Source: Scolanthus callimorphus (Eukaryota > Cnidaria > Anthozoa > Actiniaria > Edwardsiidae). Taken from it: 64,000 nucleotides of DNA. The DNA is taken from NCBI GenBank assembly GCA_033964015.1, contig CM066918.1:24449387-24513386 (forward strand), given 5' to 3'. This document shows positions 52,240 to 64,000 of this stretch, in pieces (within the stretch, counting starts at the first letter, position 1; every line of letters begins with the position of its first letter). The translations under genes were made by a program, and so were the position numbers. A model generated the notes under the pieces. The model saw only the letters and a program-made list of their open reading frames with translations. It was not told the origin of the DNA and did no database searches.

Positions 52240-52542
52240 TTAAAGGCCCATAGTCAACCAGCAACCTTTGCGCTTTATTTTTATTCGGATCTATTGTTGT
52301 ATTTGGTTTGTATTTTTTAATTATTCTTGTAATTAGTTATATAATGAGATGTTGTAAATAAATTTATTCATTGTTACTGACCACTGTGTGTTTAGCTGAT
52401 TGATTCCCAAAGGGTTTACTACTGTATTGTCCTTCGCATTTCACAAGTTCAAACTACAAATTTGCATCGACTTTTCATATGGAAAGTCAACCCTTACCCT
52501 GACTAGGACTGCAAAGGATGTCGGTTGACTATGGGGCTTTAA
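52240..52542. mobile_element. MITE
   Basis: TTAAAGGCCCATAGTCAACC and the inverse GGTTGACTATGGGGCTTTAA bound about 300 bp of AT-rich DNA; ACCTTTGCGC/GCAAAGGAT pair next inward. Confidence 0.7.
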
Positions 52543-52718
52543 CCCATGAAAAAATAATCCTTCTTTCTGTGGAAAATTATTTCTATTTACTAGTCAATTT
52601 CTTCTTTGTCACTAGGGTATCATGCAGCTAAGTTGACCTTGCAAGAAGGGCTAGGGATCTGTTAAAACTCTACTTATGAACATTTTACTCAAAAAAGACA
52701 CTTAGAGAAGTCACCAGG

Positions 52719-55700
52719 ATGCAGAGTCAGTCAGAACAGCAAGTAGGTAGCACTCTGACAGAGAGTATGCTACACGAAATCATGGAGCCAGGCTATTTAC
52801 CAGACATTAGTGCTCTGCAGTTGCCATTTAGTGGAGAACAAGCCACTGGGATGTTCTCGGGTTGGTATTATATGATTCTAGAAATTATCCGTACATGTAC
52901 TCCTCCCACAGAAGGGTGTTAATATTACCTCCTTCCCCCTCACCCCTCTGGGGTTTCAGTGTTTCAGTGAAAAATACAGAGATTGTATGGGAAATGAAAG
53001 GGCAATTGACACCAAACCACCTGTAATTTCAAACCTCTTCTGCGGGTCAGTATGAATTTTTTCTGAGAAGCACACAATTTCAGTTCAAGGAATAAGATCA
53101 TATTTGTGACCATTAATGCAAATAGTAGTCAAGTAACTGTTGGATTGTTGCTTGTTAAGCTCATTAAGTCATTCATTATGACCTCAGGGACTACAATGTG
53201 TAATTCCACAAAAAGTCCATACACTGAGAGAATTTGAAATTCCAGAGGGTTGGGAGATCAATTTTTCATGAGATTTGTTTTGTGGGGGTATTATTTTTTT
53301 TTCTGTAAAACTCAGACAGTACTCCTGCAATTTCTAACTAAATATAGAGGCATGTGCTAACCCTCCTTTGACATTTTGATCTATTTCAGGCCCATATCTA
53401 GAAATACTAGAGCAGCCAAAGTCGGTAAGAAAGTGATTTTTTCACACAGAATGATTCAAAACTATGGCTGAAACAACAAAAACATTTTCCATAGATTGAA
53501 ATAGAATTTTATCCAACATCCTCTTTCTTTCTTTTTGTTTAGCGAGGGTTCAGATTCCGATATGACTGTGAAGGTGCTTCCCATGGTGGTCTACCAGGGC
53601 AGTTTTCTGATGCAAAGAACAAGTCCTATCCTTCTGTACAGGTAATTACCATAAATTAGATTGTAAACTCTGTAATAGATAATTATTCTTTTATCAAATT
53701 ACAGAGCTAAAATCATTGGATCCTGATCCGTGTTTTCAAAACATCGACTTGTTTTGGCTGTGGTGTTCCTCCAGACAGTCAAATCTTATGAGCCAATCAG
53801 ATTCTTGCCCTATTTTGTCTAGTGCCGATGCCTGGCTTTCCGTCACGACATTGTCTGGTTTTAGTCCAGAGAGGTTTCATTAGCTCAGATAGTTTGATTG
53901 GTGGTGGAACAGCAAACTAGTCAAAAATCAAAACTATATTTGATGTTTTTGAAAATGTGGGTCACAATGCAATGGTTTTAGCTGTAAACAAGCCTTGTGT
54001 AAGCCAAAATTTGAGAAGCCAACTCATACAGTATTCTCTTTTAAGTTGAAATAGCTATTGGCTCTAAAAAGCAAAGAAAGAAAACAAGAAAAATAGGGGG
54101 AAAATTCCAGTCATCTTAGACATTGAGACTTTTTCTATTGCTAAATGTTTATGTGCATTTCAAATTTCTTTTCAACATGATGAAAGATGGGCAGCAAACC
54201 CATCCAAGAATCAGAAAGTTAATTGTTTAAAAGGAAAAAAAACTTCATTACCACAATATTACTTTCTCTTTACATAAGACCCAAGATGATGGTGAAACAA
54301 ATTTTCCCTACCCCTCCCTGGAAAGTGGTAGAGAAAACAAAAAAATGTCTCGGCCAGAGGCATGTGATTTCCTGAAAGGGACAGATAAAGGGACTCAGTG
54401 TTGTTCCTTTTCCAGGTAAACAACTACAAAGGACCATGCCGCATAGTTGTTACCTTGGTAACAGCAGAGGAGCCATATGTACCTCATGCACATAGTTTAA
54501 CAGGAAAGAATGCTAAGGATGGAGTTGTTACAGTTCAGATTGGCCCTGATCAGGGCATGACGGCAAGGTAGAGTGGTTAGATCTGACTAACAATTGCCCA
54601 TGTGGGATAAACAACACTTCACTTGTGAAAGAAACTATTAGGCATTGTGAGCCTTGTATTGTAATGGGTTTATTCCTTCCATGCTGTAATTCCACACCCC
54701 CTCCCCCTCCCCACAACACTTGTCATTGGGGCTCTGTCATTGGAGGGGACCCATCTCGATAAACTTTGCAATCAAGTTTTCTTTGGGTCCCTTTGCCCCT
54801 CTTTTTAACTACCATGAAACAATATCATGTAATGCAAAAACATATTAAATGAAAATAAGTATTTTTTAAAAATTAAAAGAGAAAAAAGAAAATCATACAA
54901 ATAAATTTAAAACTGGCAAAATTAATAAAATAGCAAATAACACACCATCCCTGGTCAGGCTTCCTTTGTTTGAAAAACGAAGTAGTGCAACCCTACGCCC
55001 CCATCTTTACTTTACTTTTACTTAAACATCTTCCCCTTTAAGCTTCGTAACCTCACTTTCTCCTTTTCAGTTTTCCTAACTTAGGAATTCAGCATGTAAC
55101 CAAAAAGATGGTGATCAAGGTGTTGATGGACAGATACATCAAACTCCAAGCTCTACAGAATGCTACTTTATCAGCGTTGGCTGACAACACCAAGGGGAGG
55201 TCAGGCTTCCCCTTTCTTGATGTTCAGGGAGGTGGGCCAGACCTAGAGGTGAAGCAAATGGCATTTGATAAGAACATTGCACAACAAGTTGCTGGTAAGT
55301 TCTTCTATTTAATGCTGCAGAAGTATAAGAAAATTTGTAACAATAGTTTTGTACTATTATCTTTGCAACTTTCTTTGTATAAATTTTCAGAATTTAAATG
55401 TTAATGTGCATTAAAAAAATTAAGCTCACATATTCATGATTGAGTATCATTATAGGCCAATAAAGGAATTGCTACTGAAAAAACCTGTATTTTTCTAATT
55501 ATGCCGGACAAGCACTTTAAAAATATGGCAATAGTCCAGTTTCGAATTTCTCTGCTCTACCCCTGAATAGGCATCAACAGCCCTGTTTATAGCATATTAT
55601 ACTCAATTAATTTTGTCAAAATGTATGTCTTTTGTTCTCTCTTTTGTTGTCTTGACTATTATAATGTTTGTGTGGAACAATACTATTAGAAGATGCAGTA

Positions 55701-58700
55701 AAGCGAAAGCAAAATATTTTTTAATAGTCTGCCCAAACAGATGGAGGTGGTTATGGTTTAATCTCTTGCATCGGCCACTGGGTGCACAAGGAAGATGTTC
55801 ATAAACTTTGTAAAGGCAGGTTTCTGTGAAGACAATGCCAACAGACAAAAGCAGTGGTGCATACAAAACTCCAGTGACTGTACTTTCCAAGTTAAGATGG
55901 GTTTAAGATTGGAATGGCTGCAATTTCCAATCTTATGTATCAATAACCTTATTTGCAGATGAAGAGGCAGTCAAAATCCGTAGAACAGTTGAAGACCAGG
56001 CAAGCAAGATGGATCTCAGTTCGGTTAGGTTATGTTTTCAAGCATACCTTCCTGACACTGTTGGCAACTTTACCAAACCTCTAAAGCCTGTCTACTCTAA
56101 TGTTGTCAGAGATTCTAGTGAGTAGAAATAACAACTGTTTTTGATCATAAGGATCGGGATCAATAGTTTTTTTTTATTTAAGGAGGCTGCCTACAGTTTT
56201 TCCTGGACATGACCTCTCAACTTTGAACGACCACAATTCTGAAATATATTTACCTATGAATTTCAAATTTTGACCATTTGCTGTAGAAAGATCAAAGTTC
56301 AAGATGATACACGATTTATCGTCAACAGAGTTTCCATAGCAACGAAACAGGGGGGTCACTGTTTTTAATTAGCAAAAGTTCCATGTATACAAAGTTTAGA
56401 GAAAATTCATCAAGTCGATTTCAAGATATTCCAGGCGACTTTTTTTGCCTTTGAAATTCAAAATGTTTCACTGGCTTAGTTATTATGAATTTAATGACTT
56501 TTGAAATAGGCTAGCGAAATCTCTTACCACAAAATTCATCCCAAGGTATACAACTACTTGTTTTCCAAATTTGATGCCAGGAAGTGTTTTTGATTTTCAA
56601 AAATAAACATTGATGCAAACTTCAAATTTTTGAGCAAATTCGCGAAATATCATTTTGAACACAACTAAGGCTCCAGAGAAAGTTCCTTATGGCGAATTTT
56701 TTTCTTGTGCTCTTAACTTAAAATTGACCATATTAGCAAGATGCTGTCCACGTAAGAAAAACAATTATGTCACGGATAGCGTCTGGTAAAATTCCAAAGT
56801 TCACCACCTTCTTCCTAGTTCCTCCTAGTAGTTGATGTGTGCTATCTAGAACATCAAAATGCATATATTAAAATGCTTTAGTATTTTTTATCGCTCACGA
56901 TTGGAATTTCTTAGATACATAGTATGTATACAGTGTCGGGAAGGAGGGGCACACGACCAAAGAAGGCAAAAGAAAAAACTAATATCTGAAATGCTTATGC
57001 ATTTCCTGTAACTTTACTCTTGGAAGGGGGAGCACCAGCCTTCCTGCTTGCAGTCCTTTATTTGGCAAACGTCCGTAATGTAATCTTGCCACTTAGACAA
57101 CTTTGGTTGTCTGAGATTCATCCCTTCCTAAGACATAAACCTTTTCCCGGACGGACGACGGACGCACAAACCGGAAGTCCATGACAGAATCGGTCGATGC
57201 ATATACATTTTTTGTTTTGTTCCTTCTTCTCCTGCATGTAGCTATGGGGCTCCGCTAAGGCGCCCGCGGGAGCTCCGCTAAAAACAAGGTCTAAAAACAA
57301 GTCTTTGCTGCGCGCGCTTTTATTCTCCTACGCACCTTGTTTGGGTCTTGAGTTTCCAGTCATGCCCAAATAAGGCATGTAGATGAATAAAAGAGAGCGC
57401 AATAAAGACTTTTGTATTGTATTTACGGACGTCCACCAAGTATGGAACCACAAGCAATTTACCGGTACATAGAATGAAGAAAATTGTTTAGCAGAAGTTT
57501 CTTTGAACTCCGGGGTGGGGTCTTAACGGTTAAAATGATAGGGATGACCGTCGTGAAGCCTAAATTTCCACCCTCAAAAATACCTGATCAGAAAAAAATC
57601 CACCCTAAAATATACTTCTCGGTCCTAAAATACGTTGTTCAGCGCACCGTTTGAAGGGGCACTCGCACGCTTGCCTGACAAGCAAATAATTCAAATCGCA
57701 ACCCAATGCCATCCTTTTGATAAAAGAGAAAAACACTATAGATTTGTATTGATTTAACAGCTAAAAGGTAATTTAACAAATCTGGACTGTTATTTTGGTT
57801 ATTCATGGTAAACTTATTTTTTGACAGGTTGCCCCTTTAATTTCAAAGAACCCCTAAAAAATACTGAATTTTCTTCGGCGTACCGTTTTCATTCAAAGAA
57901 CCCGAAAAATACCAGATCGTTGAATATAGGGAGTACCCCCCCCCCCCCCCCAGCAGTTCGAAATTGGTGTTTGTCACCTCTGCTCACATGGTAAATTGTT
58001 ATAACCTTTCCAGTTGTTGATTGTAAACTTGTTTGTTGCAGAGTCGCCATCAGCATCGCAGCTGAAGATATGTCGCATGAACAAAAACTCTGGCAGTGTT
58101 ACTGGCGGGGATGAAATATTTTTACTGTGTGACAAAGTTCAGAAAGGTACTGAGAAGTAGAAAAAGACGTAAAAAACTGAGGGATCACAAAATTGTGATA
58201 ATTTCGCAAGGACGGCGGAACAGTTTTCAAATTGGGGGGGGGGGGGCTCATTAGTAAGATTGTATGTCAAGACGGGAGGGCTGAGTTTAGTAAAGCCCCC
58301 CTAGCCCCCCGGCCCCGCCGTTCCTGGTTCTTCACAGTTGCTTTACTCAACAAAATGTTATATAATAAGACCAGTGCTCTCCGTGTCACGCAAGTTCACT
58401 GTGTTTTGAGTTGCCCTATGACGCCTGGCAAATCACTAGCAGCGGCGTAGCCAGGAATTTCTGAAGGGGGGGACCGGATAGTGAAAACATGGGACGAAAA
58501 TGCGCAAATGTTCTCCAGCAAATACAGTAAATGTTTGGGAAAATTTCCGAGAAAGGGGGGGGGGGGGTGGCCCCCCCTGGACCCTCCCCCCCTGGCTACG
58601 CCCCTGACTAGGAATTATCTTATAGCCTGCGTAGCCGGCCCTGTGTTTGTTTTCGAAAGGAGTCGTGTTTTCGAGACAGATACGAGGCGCACACGAAATC

Positions 58701-58981
58701 GATTCGCCCTGTATAACCTGTTATTTAAGAAAGAATGAAAGGGTCTTCTCCTCATCGTGAGGGAACTCCAAGCGGTCGAAATAAACGACCGCTAGACAAG
58801 GAGAGGTTGGAGGACTTACAGGCTGCATTAGATATGGCACAAATTGCAGCCGCGCAGCTTACAATCATTAGTGCCTCCGCGAGCCAGGCCATTGCACCGG
58901 GAGACGATCCCCTGCTCTTACGAAAAGTGCAATGGGTTATTTAGCGTCCACCTTGAACAGAGGTACAAGGGAAGGCAGACG

Positions 58982-59012
<31 letters not shown>

Positions 59013-59165
59013 TTAGGAAATACAGTAGAACTATGTTCAACCCACAATACACTGATCTTGTCCTCAGATGACATTGAGCTGCGATTTTATGAGTTTGATG
59101 ACAACACTGGTAAACCCACGTGGGAAGAACAAGGAGTGTTTTCACCATCAGATGTTCATAGACAG
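52719..59165 (+). CDS. NFKB1: NF-kappa-B (p105/p100-like), N-terminal eight exons
   Basis: Dimeric transcription factor of immune and stress signalling. Coding exons 52719-52860, 53390-53424, 53543-53641, 54416-54567, 55071-55294, 55959-56117, 58042-58146 and 59068-59165; 1014 nt, 338 residues, all with GT/AG and continuous phase. The Rel homology region starts with [20 protein letters not shown] at about 47-66. The DNA-contacting loop reads [16 protein letters not shown], with Cys at the redox-sensitive position. [13 protein letters not shown] and PHAHSLTGK follow. The dimerisation (IPT) part reads [20 protein letters not shown], then IELRFYE and [11 protein letters not shown]. The expected next segment (FAIVF-like), the nuclear localisation signal and any ankyrin repeats are not found before 64000, so the gene is cut by the window. 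The ATG at 52719 is preceded by an acceptor and no longer frame. NFKB-type rather than Rel-type is judged from the [13 protein letters not shown] loop and acidic linker; I have not aligned it. Confidence 0.93.
53543..54567 (+). CDS. NFKB1: NF-kappa-B exons 3-4: DNA-binding loop
   Basis: Exon 53543-53641 encodes [20 protein letters not shown], the recognition loop that contacts kappa-B DNA; the Arg, Tyr, Cys, Glu and His contact residues are all kept. Exon 54416-54567 continues with [20 protein letters not shown], the core of the N-terminal Rel subdomain. A MITE sits in the intron between them. Confidence 0.93.
53695..53987. mobile_element. MITE (copy of the 23031 family)
   Basis: TTACAGAGCTAAAA at the left and GGTTTTAGCTGTAA at the right; TTTTCAAAACATCGACTTG and its inverse, and GAGCCAATCAGATTCTTG inside, match 23031-23337. 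In NF-kappa-B intron 3. Confidence 0.65.
55071..59165 (+). CDS. NFKB1: NF-kappa-B exons 5-8: rest of RHD-N and start of dimerisation domain
   Basis: Exon 55071-55294 begins [12 protein letters not shown] and ends IAQQVA. Exon 55959-56117 reads [20 protein letters not shown] and LCFQAYLPD. Exons 58042-58146 and 59068-59165 enter the IPT/TIG dimerisation domain ([23 protein letters not shown], then DDIELRFYE). Their long introns hold repeats listed separately. Confidence 0.9.
56118..57640. other. NF-kappa-B intron sequence, no exon recognised
   Basis: About 1.9 kb between exons 6 and 7. The stretch 56180-56830 resembles an old dispersed repeat (GGAGGCTGCCTACAGTTTTT at its start, comparable to the GGTGGCTCCCGAGTATTTAT end at 60288), but no clear terminal repeats were found. 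Confidence 0.35.
57645..57840. repeat. MITE (copy of the 4606 family)
   Basis: Begins AAGGGGCACTCGCACGCTTG, then TCAAATCGCAACCCAATGCC and CATCCTTTTGATA, and ends near GTTGCCCCTTTAA. It is shorter than the 4606 copy and its right end is less clear. Confidence 0.5.
58440..58606. mobile_element. hAT-like MITE with G/C arms
   Basis: CAGCGGCGTAGCCAGG and CCTGGCTACGCCCCTG are inverted ends with ACTAG on both flanks (58435-58439 and 58607-58611). A G run and a C run pair inside, as in the element at 17770. Confidence 0.65.
58735..59050 (+). repeat. Dispersed repeat, partner of 7430-7775
   Basis: Carries two overlapping open frames; the second includes [20 protein letters not shown], also open in the copy in the nested gene. 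It ends about 20 bp from NF-kappa-B exon 8. Whether the frame is real coding is unknown. Confidence 0.55.
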
Positions 59166-59630
59166 GTTAGTTTTCTAGTATTTTAACTTAAAGTGCGATT
59201 CCTGAAATGATCCATACCCCTAGCGTGGAGAGAATTTTCATAAGGAACCCACCCTGCATATAATCTTATAATATATTAAAATCCTTAGCATCAGGGAAAC
59301 GTTTGTGATTGACTGATTTTTTTCCCCGCCACTTTTGGCGCGCGCGTGTTCAACACAGGAAGCCCGCAACAAATATTTTTCTGAGCTACGAGTTTGTAGA
59401 TTACGGATTCTTCTCTCCATTTCTTTTCAGTGAGAAAGTTTCAGAGAGTAAATTATTTAAAACGTTTTCGGTTTTGCTGGTTTACAGTGAAAAATACAGT
59501 AATTGTATGTTAAAATAGAGGTGTATTGACCCTGATCTCCACCCACTGGAATTTCCAACCCCTGTGGTAGGGTCATGGGTCGTTTAGTTTTGAAAATCAC
59601 CCCTGTAACCACTTCCTTTACGCCAATCCT

Positions 59631-59860
59631 TTAAGGGGCCGACCATTTAACTTTGGGGGGGGGGGGGCTTTTTTGAAAAAACATATCCTGCACGCCCCGA
59701 AGGGCCGAAAAAAATTTCCTGCACATCAAAATGATGACTAAAACCCTTCTTTTTTATTGGAAAAAAAATTTTCACCGCTTAACAGAGGTAGAAAAAAAAA
59801 TCTTGCACCGACAAAAAAGCCCACCCCCCCCCCTCTAAAAGTTAAATGGTCGGCCCCTAA
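59631..59860. mobile_element. Foldback MITE
   Basis: GGGGCCGACCATTTAACT and AGTTAAATGGTCGGCCCC are exact inverted ends followed inward by a G run and a C run. About 230 bp, AT-rich core. Confidence 0.7.
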
Positions 59861-59892
59861 CTCAACTCTATTTCCTGTTCCTGTTGTCACGT

Positions 59893-60135
59893 CAGTCACT
59901 CCTTTGTTATTGTTTTCGTTCGATATTAGAAGGCGAATTACGTGTTGAAACCTCTAAACCAACATCTAAAAACAAAGTTTCAGATTTTATTTACCAAATT
60001 CAATCGAGACAACTGCTCTGTATTCTATAAATCACCCGCGATGGAAATGGAAGCTTTCTCTGACTTGGTATGTTGCTATGCTGTCAAAATAGCGGCTGAC
60101 ACAGGCTCTTTAACTCAGACAATCCCCTTGGTAAC
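59893..60135 (+). repeat. Dispersed repeat, partner of 32543-32765
   Basis: CAGTCACTCCTTTGTTATTG and TATGTTGCTATGCTG, then GGCTGACACAGGCTCTTTAA match the other copy in order. Intronic in NF-kappa-B. Confidence 0.5.
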
Positions 60136-60286
60136 TGTTACCTAAGAAACAAGTAGAAACCAAGCTTTACCTGCTTTGTAAATAGCATTTGTAGTTGGTA
60201 GGGTTATCACACGGCCCTGTCATTGCTTCGGATGCTGTTTTCAACGTGAGTAACGTAGTAGTTCGCTCATGTATGAGACTAGTTAA

Positions 60287-63200
60287 GGTGGCTCCCGAGT
60301 ATTTATTGTAGAAATAGACCTCAACTTCTAGCGTATGTTTGACCCTGAAAAAATCTTCCGATTTCCATAATTGTTCTCACAGAGCTTAAGCAACCTCTGC
60401 GCTACCAAATGGTGTAGTTCATTTGATATATTAAGCTTGTCTGTTTGGGATATTTTAAATTTTCCAAAGGAGGTGTTTTTAGAATAATTGGTATAACTTG
60501 AAAATTCGACCGTGAATGATCTTATTACCAGCTAAAATCGCATCTATAGTAATAAGGGTTTACTCAGAGAAATGCCCAGGTCAGCTTTTCCCATGCGATT
60601 TAAGTTGTAAACGATGTAATAATTTTACCTCTAAAAATGTCTTATTCCGCTTCTGTTTAGTGTGCCGAGCGCGGATATCAGAAAAGTAGGGGAGCTCTTC
60701 AGGATTATATCGGCTAATGTTTACTTTTAATTATATAAAAGAGAAAATAGAATCAAGTATCTACAGAAAGCGGTATTTAATAAACGAATGAGAGCAGCTT
60801 CTTGTCCAGAATGTGCTGTTGCTATAATATTCAATTCGAGCTCGAAATAACTAAATTGCTGGAATTGTTTCATAAGTTTCTTTCGTGAGAGGTAGAGTAC
60901 AACTAACTGAGAAGACTTACCAAGTTTTGGGCTCGTCTTTCCAATGACTGGAAGCAGCGAGGTGGTACTCACTCGCCAATTTTTGCCGTTAAAATCAATT
61001 TTTAAAGCATCGGTTTGCAGTAAGCTCATTCTCTAAGCACAAGTCTATGCACCTAATACTCATCTTTCCCTGGAAAAATAATTTTTGTGAAAAAGAGTTT
61101 TTTAGGATCGAAAAATCATTATAAATATCTCTGTTTTTATGCAAATTTGCATGTCCCAGCGTCACACGTTCAGCGCCTGGTGTAAAAATATTGTTACTTA
61201 TTTCTTCATGGATAAAACATACAACGCAAAATTTGCCATAAATCGAAGTTCCAATCCTAAATGAAATAACTTATATGGTATTTTCTTCAATATTTGCATC
61301 TTCTTCGATATTATTAGTGAAAACGTCTTTGCCATTTTCGTGTCCCAAAAATTTGATAATTTTAGCGTATTTCAGGTTTTTTAGATTTATTGTCAAAATA
61401 AGCAACGCCGCAATGAAACAAACTGAGCCAACTGTGGTCTATAGATTTTTATGTCGAAATGTGGCATTCTGACTGAGATCGGAAATAAGTTCTTGGAAAT
61501 ATAAAATTTCGAAGTTTACTGAAAGCATTGTCCCCCACCAAAATTTAAAGCATAATAATACGACCGGGTTTGCATTTCCTCTAATATATAGATAACCATA
61601 AGTCTTATTGCACTAAGAAACTACAGATGTGTGGTCTAGTAAAATTGCAGTCATTTGGTCTATTGCCCGGACTTATAGCCTATTTTGAGAGAGTTTAGCA
61701 ATGGCGTGAAGTTTACTGAAAGTTTTGTCCCCCACTTCATAAAATTTACATATCTAAACAAACGACAGCAAATGTGATTGCTACCGAAGTTTGTTTCTAA
61801 TTTCTTTGTTTACATTAAAAAAATCAAGGTTTTTGCTCAAACTATTTAAACCTATACATCTGAGATTCCATTCGCACCGACGAGGTAGATTTCGGCTATA
61901 ACACACGAGATTTAAAACTCACTATGTTATTTTTGTAATTTATGCAATTCGGAAGAAATTCATTACAGTTTATAAAAAGTTCTTCATTTTTTTCTGTTTT
62001 TCAGATAATTTTAGCGCGCGATTAGTTTCACATTTATCGCAAATGAACGGGAATTTATTCAAGACAATAGGTATCTTAGTAGATTTGAAGTGTTGTCTGT
62101 ATTCTGCCATTGCGTGTTATTAATAAAAAAACTAAGAAAATTTGCACTCTAAGGTGGCTTATAGCAGTTTTTAGTTGACTCTTCGGTCTGGTATGGCCTG
62201 TATCTCACGTGCTATACATACACAGAAAGGCAAGCCACTTTACAAGAAACATGCAATTGATCGTTATATGTTTTGTTTAAATTGACGCTTCCATGGCAAC
62301 GAAATGGCGGCCCTCCATTTTTTGAGTTGAAGAATCCACCCAGACATGCAAGATAACTTTTCGCAATACCAACACCAATGAGGTCAGACTATAAGTTTGA
62401 AGAAATAGGCCAAGAGCGTTTCGAAGACCATTTTTTGTCAAGAAAATTAAGCGTAGTCAATCAAACTCGTGAGCCAACAGATCCTTTCCTAGTTTCGCCT
62501 AGTGCGACATGTCTGTTGCGACATGTCTCGAAAAACAAGCCAAAGGAGTGCACTGAACAAGGATCCGATTGGCTCACACGATTGTGATTGACTACGCAGC
62601 CAACTTAACTGCCAAAGGCTCACTAGATTTGAACCTACAGGGTCAGGTGTTATCAGAAACACTTGCAAATGGCATTTCTAAAAGAAAGGTTTTTATTATA
62701 AACGTTGTGACTGGTGATTTTTCCAACTGTTATGGACCGTTCGAATTTTTGATATTGGGAGAGTGCAAGTGGGTTTTTTTGCAAAAGAAAGGAATCTTGC
62801 GTTTGACTAGTTACCAGACCCCAAGGAGATAAAATTGCTCATATTATCAGAAATATTGATCAAAATCAGTTGAAAAATAGATAATTCGACGTGTTTCTCT
62901 ATAAACCATAGTGCAAAGTAGCCAAATGCAAAACGTTATAAGTAAAGAAAAATACGTCGGAAAACTCGCATGTGACGGTAGTGAGTACCACCTCGCTGCT
63001 TCCAGTCAATACTATGTTGAGAAACATTATCCAAAAGGAGTCAGTGTTTCGTTGCTCCAACACAAACGCCAAGAAAATCCACATGTTATGAGCGCAGTGT
63101 TTTCGCCTCAGTGCACTTCGCTAAATTCTTCACGTGCGACGCTTCCTAGTCCCGAAGTAAGACAAGTTAATACCGGTACCTGTTCCGCGATCCCGCGGGT

Positions 63201-64000
63201 CGAGAAAGCGTCGCACGTGAAGTATTTAGCACCATGTGCACTGAGACGAGAACGCTGAGTTCATAAACATATGGGTTTTCTTGGCGTTGTGTTGGAGCGA
63301 AGAAATACTGACTCCCTGTGGATAATGTTTCTCAACATAGTATTGGAAAGACGAGCCCAAACTTGGTAAGTCTTCTCAGTTGGTTGTACTCTACCTCTCA
63401 CGAAAGGAACTTGCGAAACAATTCCAGCAATTTAGGTATTTCGAGCTCGAATTGAATATTATAGCAACAGCACATTCTGGACAAGAAGCTGCTCTCATTC
63501 GTTTATTAAATATCGCTTTCTGTAGATACTCGATTCTATTTTCTCTTTTATATAATTAAGAGTGAACATTAGCCGATATAATCCTGAAGAGCTTCCCTGC
63601 TTTTCTGATATCCGCGCTCGGCACACTAAACAGAAGCGGAATAAGACATTTTTAGAGGTAAAATTATTACATCGTTTACAACATAAATCGCATGGGAAAA
63701 GCTGACCTGGGCATTTCTCTGAGTAAACCCTTGTTACTATGGATGCGATTTTAGCTGGTAATAAGATCATTCACGGTCGAATTTTCAAGTTATAACAATT
63801 ATTCTAAAAACACCTCCTTTGGAAAATTTTAAATATCCTTAACAGACGAGCTTAAGATATCAAATGAACTACACCATTTGGTAGTGCAGAGGTTGATTAA
63901 GCTCTGTGAGAACAATTATGGAAATCGGAAGATTTTTTCAGAGTCAAACATACGCTAGAAGTTGAGGTCTACTTCTGCAATAAATACTCGGGAGCCACCT
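60287..64000. repeat. Long inverted repeat (arms about 690 bp)
   Basis: The left arm 60287-60975 begins AGGTGGCTCCCGAGTATTTA; its reverse complement runs to the last base (CTCGGGAGCCACCT). The arms include GAAAAAATCTTCCGATTTCC, ATTCGAGCTCGAAAT and AAGACGAGCCCAAA-type blocks and differ by scattered substitutions. A 330-bp palindrome interrupts the right arm. The right arm may continue outside the window. The middle (60976-62982) has no recognised transposase. Confidence 0.8.
63011..63346. mobile_element. Palindromic element inside the right arm
   Basis: ATACTATGTTGAGAAACATT at the left and its inverse ending CAACATAGTAT at the right; CCAACACAAACGCCAAGAAAA and CACGTGCGACGCTT also pair with the other half. 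The left arm at 60941-60955 has the uninterrupted sequence, showing that this is a later insertion. Confidence 0.75.

Noticed and set aside
60727..61029. 100-residue minus-strand ORF in the long inverted repeat
   Set aside because: The counterpart in the other arm is broken by the palindrome and by changes, so coding constraint is not evident.
61322..61360. Possible next NF-kappa-B exon (TTTGCCATTTTCGTG, F-A-I-F-V)
   Set aside because: There is no AG acceptor directly before it and the following residues do not match the Rel homology region; the next exon is probably beyond 64000.

Overview
The window is nuclear DNA from an invertebrate animal. It is intron-rich and AT-rich, full of short inverted-repeat DNA transposons and decayed LINE pieces, with animal gene families: a SECIS-binding protein, a mitochondrial carrier, an LHFPL tetraspan protein and an NF-kappa-B with an intact Rel homology region. 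The mix fits an anthozoan cnidarian such as a stony coral or sea anemone. That placement is inference and no species is claimed.

Layout. 1-522: last exon of an unidentified plus-strand gene. 1968-29108, minus strand: a 13-exon SECISBP2/SECISBP2L orthologue (selenoprotein synthesis factor). Its last intron is about 17.3 kb (2325-19625) and holds an entire plus-strand gene of unknown family, 3532-18453. That nested gene encodes a modelled protein of about 2,640 residues: a short N-terminus, a membrane anchor, a conserved-looking ectodomain, a long Ser/Thr/Pro/His-rich repeat region with 32 nearly identical 52-residue units, and a C-terminal hydrophobic segment. All its introns are phase 1. A match to the RFX X-box consensus lies about 55 bp before its ATG, which suggests a ciliary or sensory-cell surface glycoprotein. 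This gene is the main candidate for an undescribed system.

29109-29500 is a compact head-to-head promoter between SECISBP2L and a two-exon SLC25A44-like mitochondrial carrier (29501-30822, plus). 32862-36162 (minus) is a two-exon LHFPL2-like tetraspan gene. 36.2-50.2 kb has no recognised host gene. It holds a hAT-type non-autonomous element whose empty site is preserved in a neighbouring tandem copy, a degenerate LINE with a later foldback insertion, a LINE C-terminal fragment split by another element, and several MITEs. 52719-59165 (plus) carries eight coding exons of an NF-kappa-B p105/p100-like gene. It has a likely non-coding first exon and a kappa-B-like site near 50.27 kb, and it continues past the window. 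The last 3.7 kb is a long inverted repeat inside that gene's intron.

Exon boundaries were placed by hand from GT/AG sites, reading-frame phase and recognised protein families. No alignment, transcript or database search was run. The least certain parts are the first two SECISBP2L exons, the splice across 8276-10246, UTR ends, and the exact edges of repeats.
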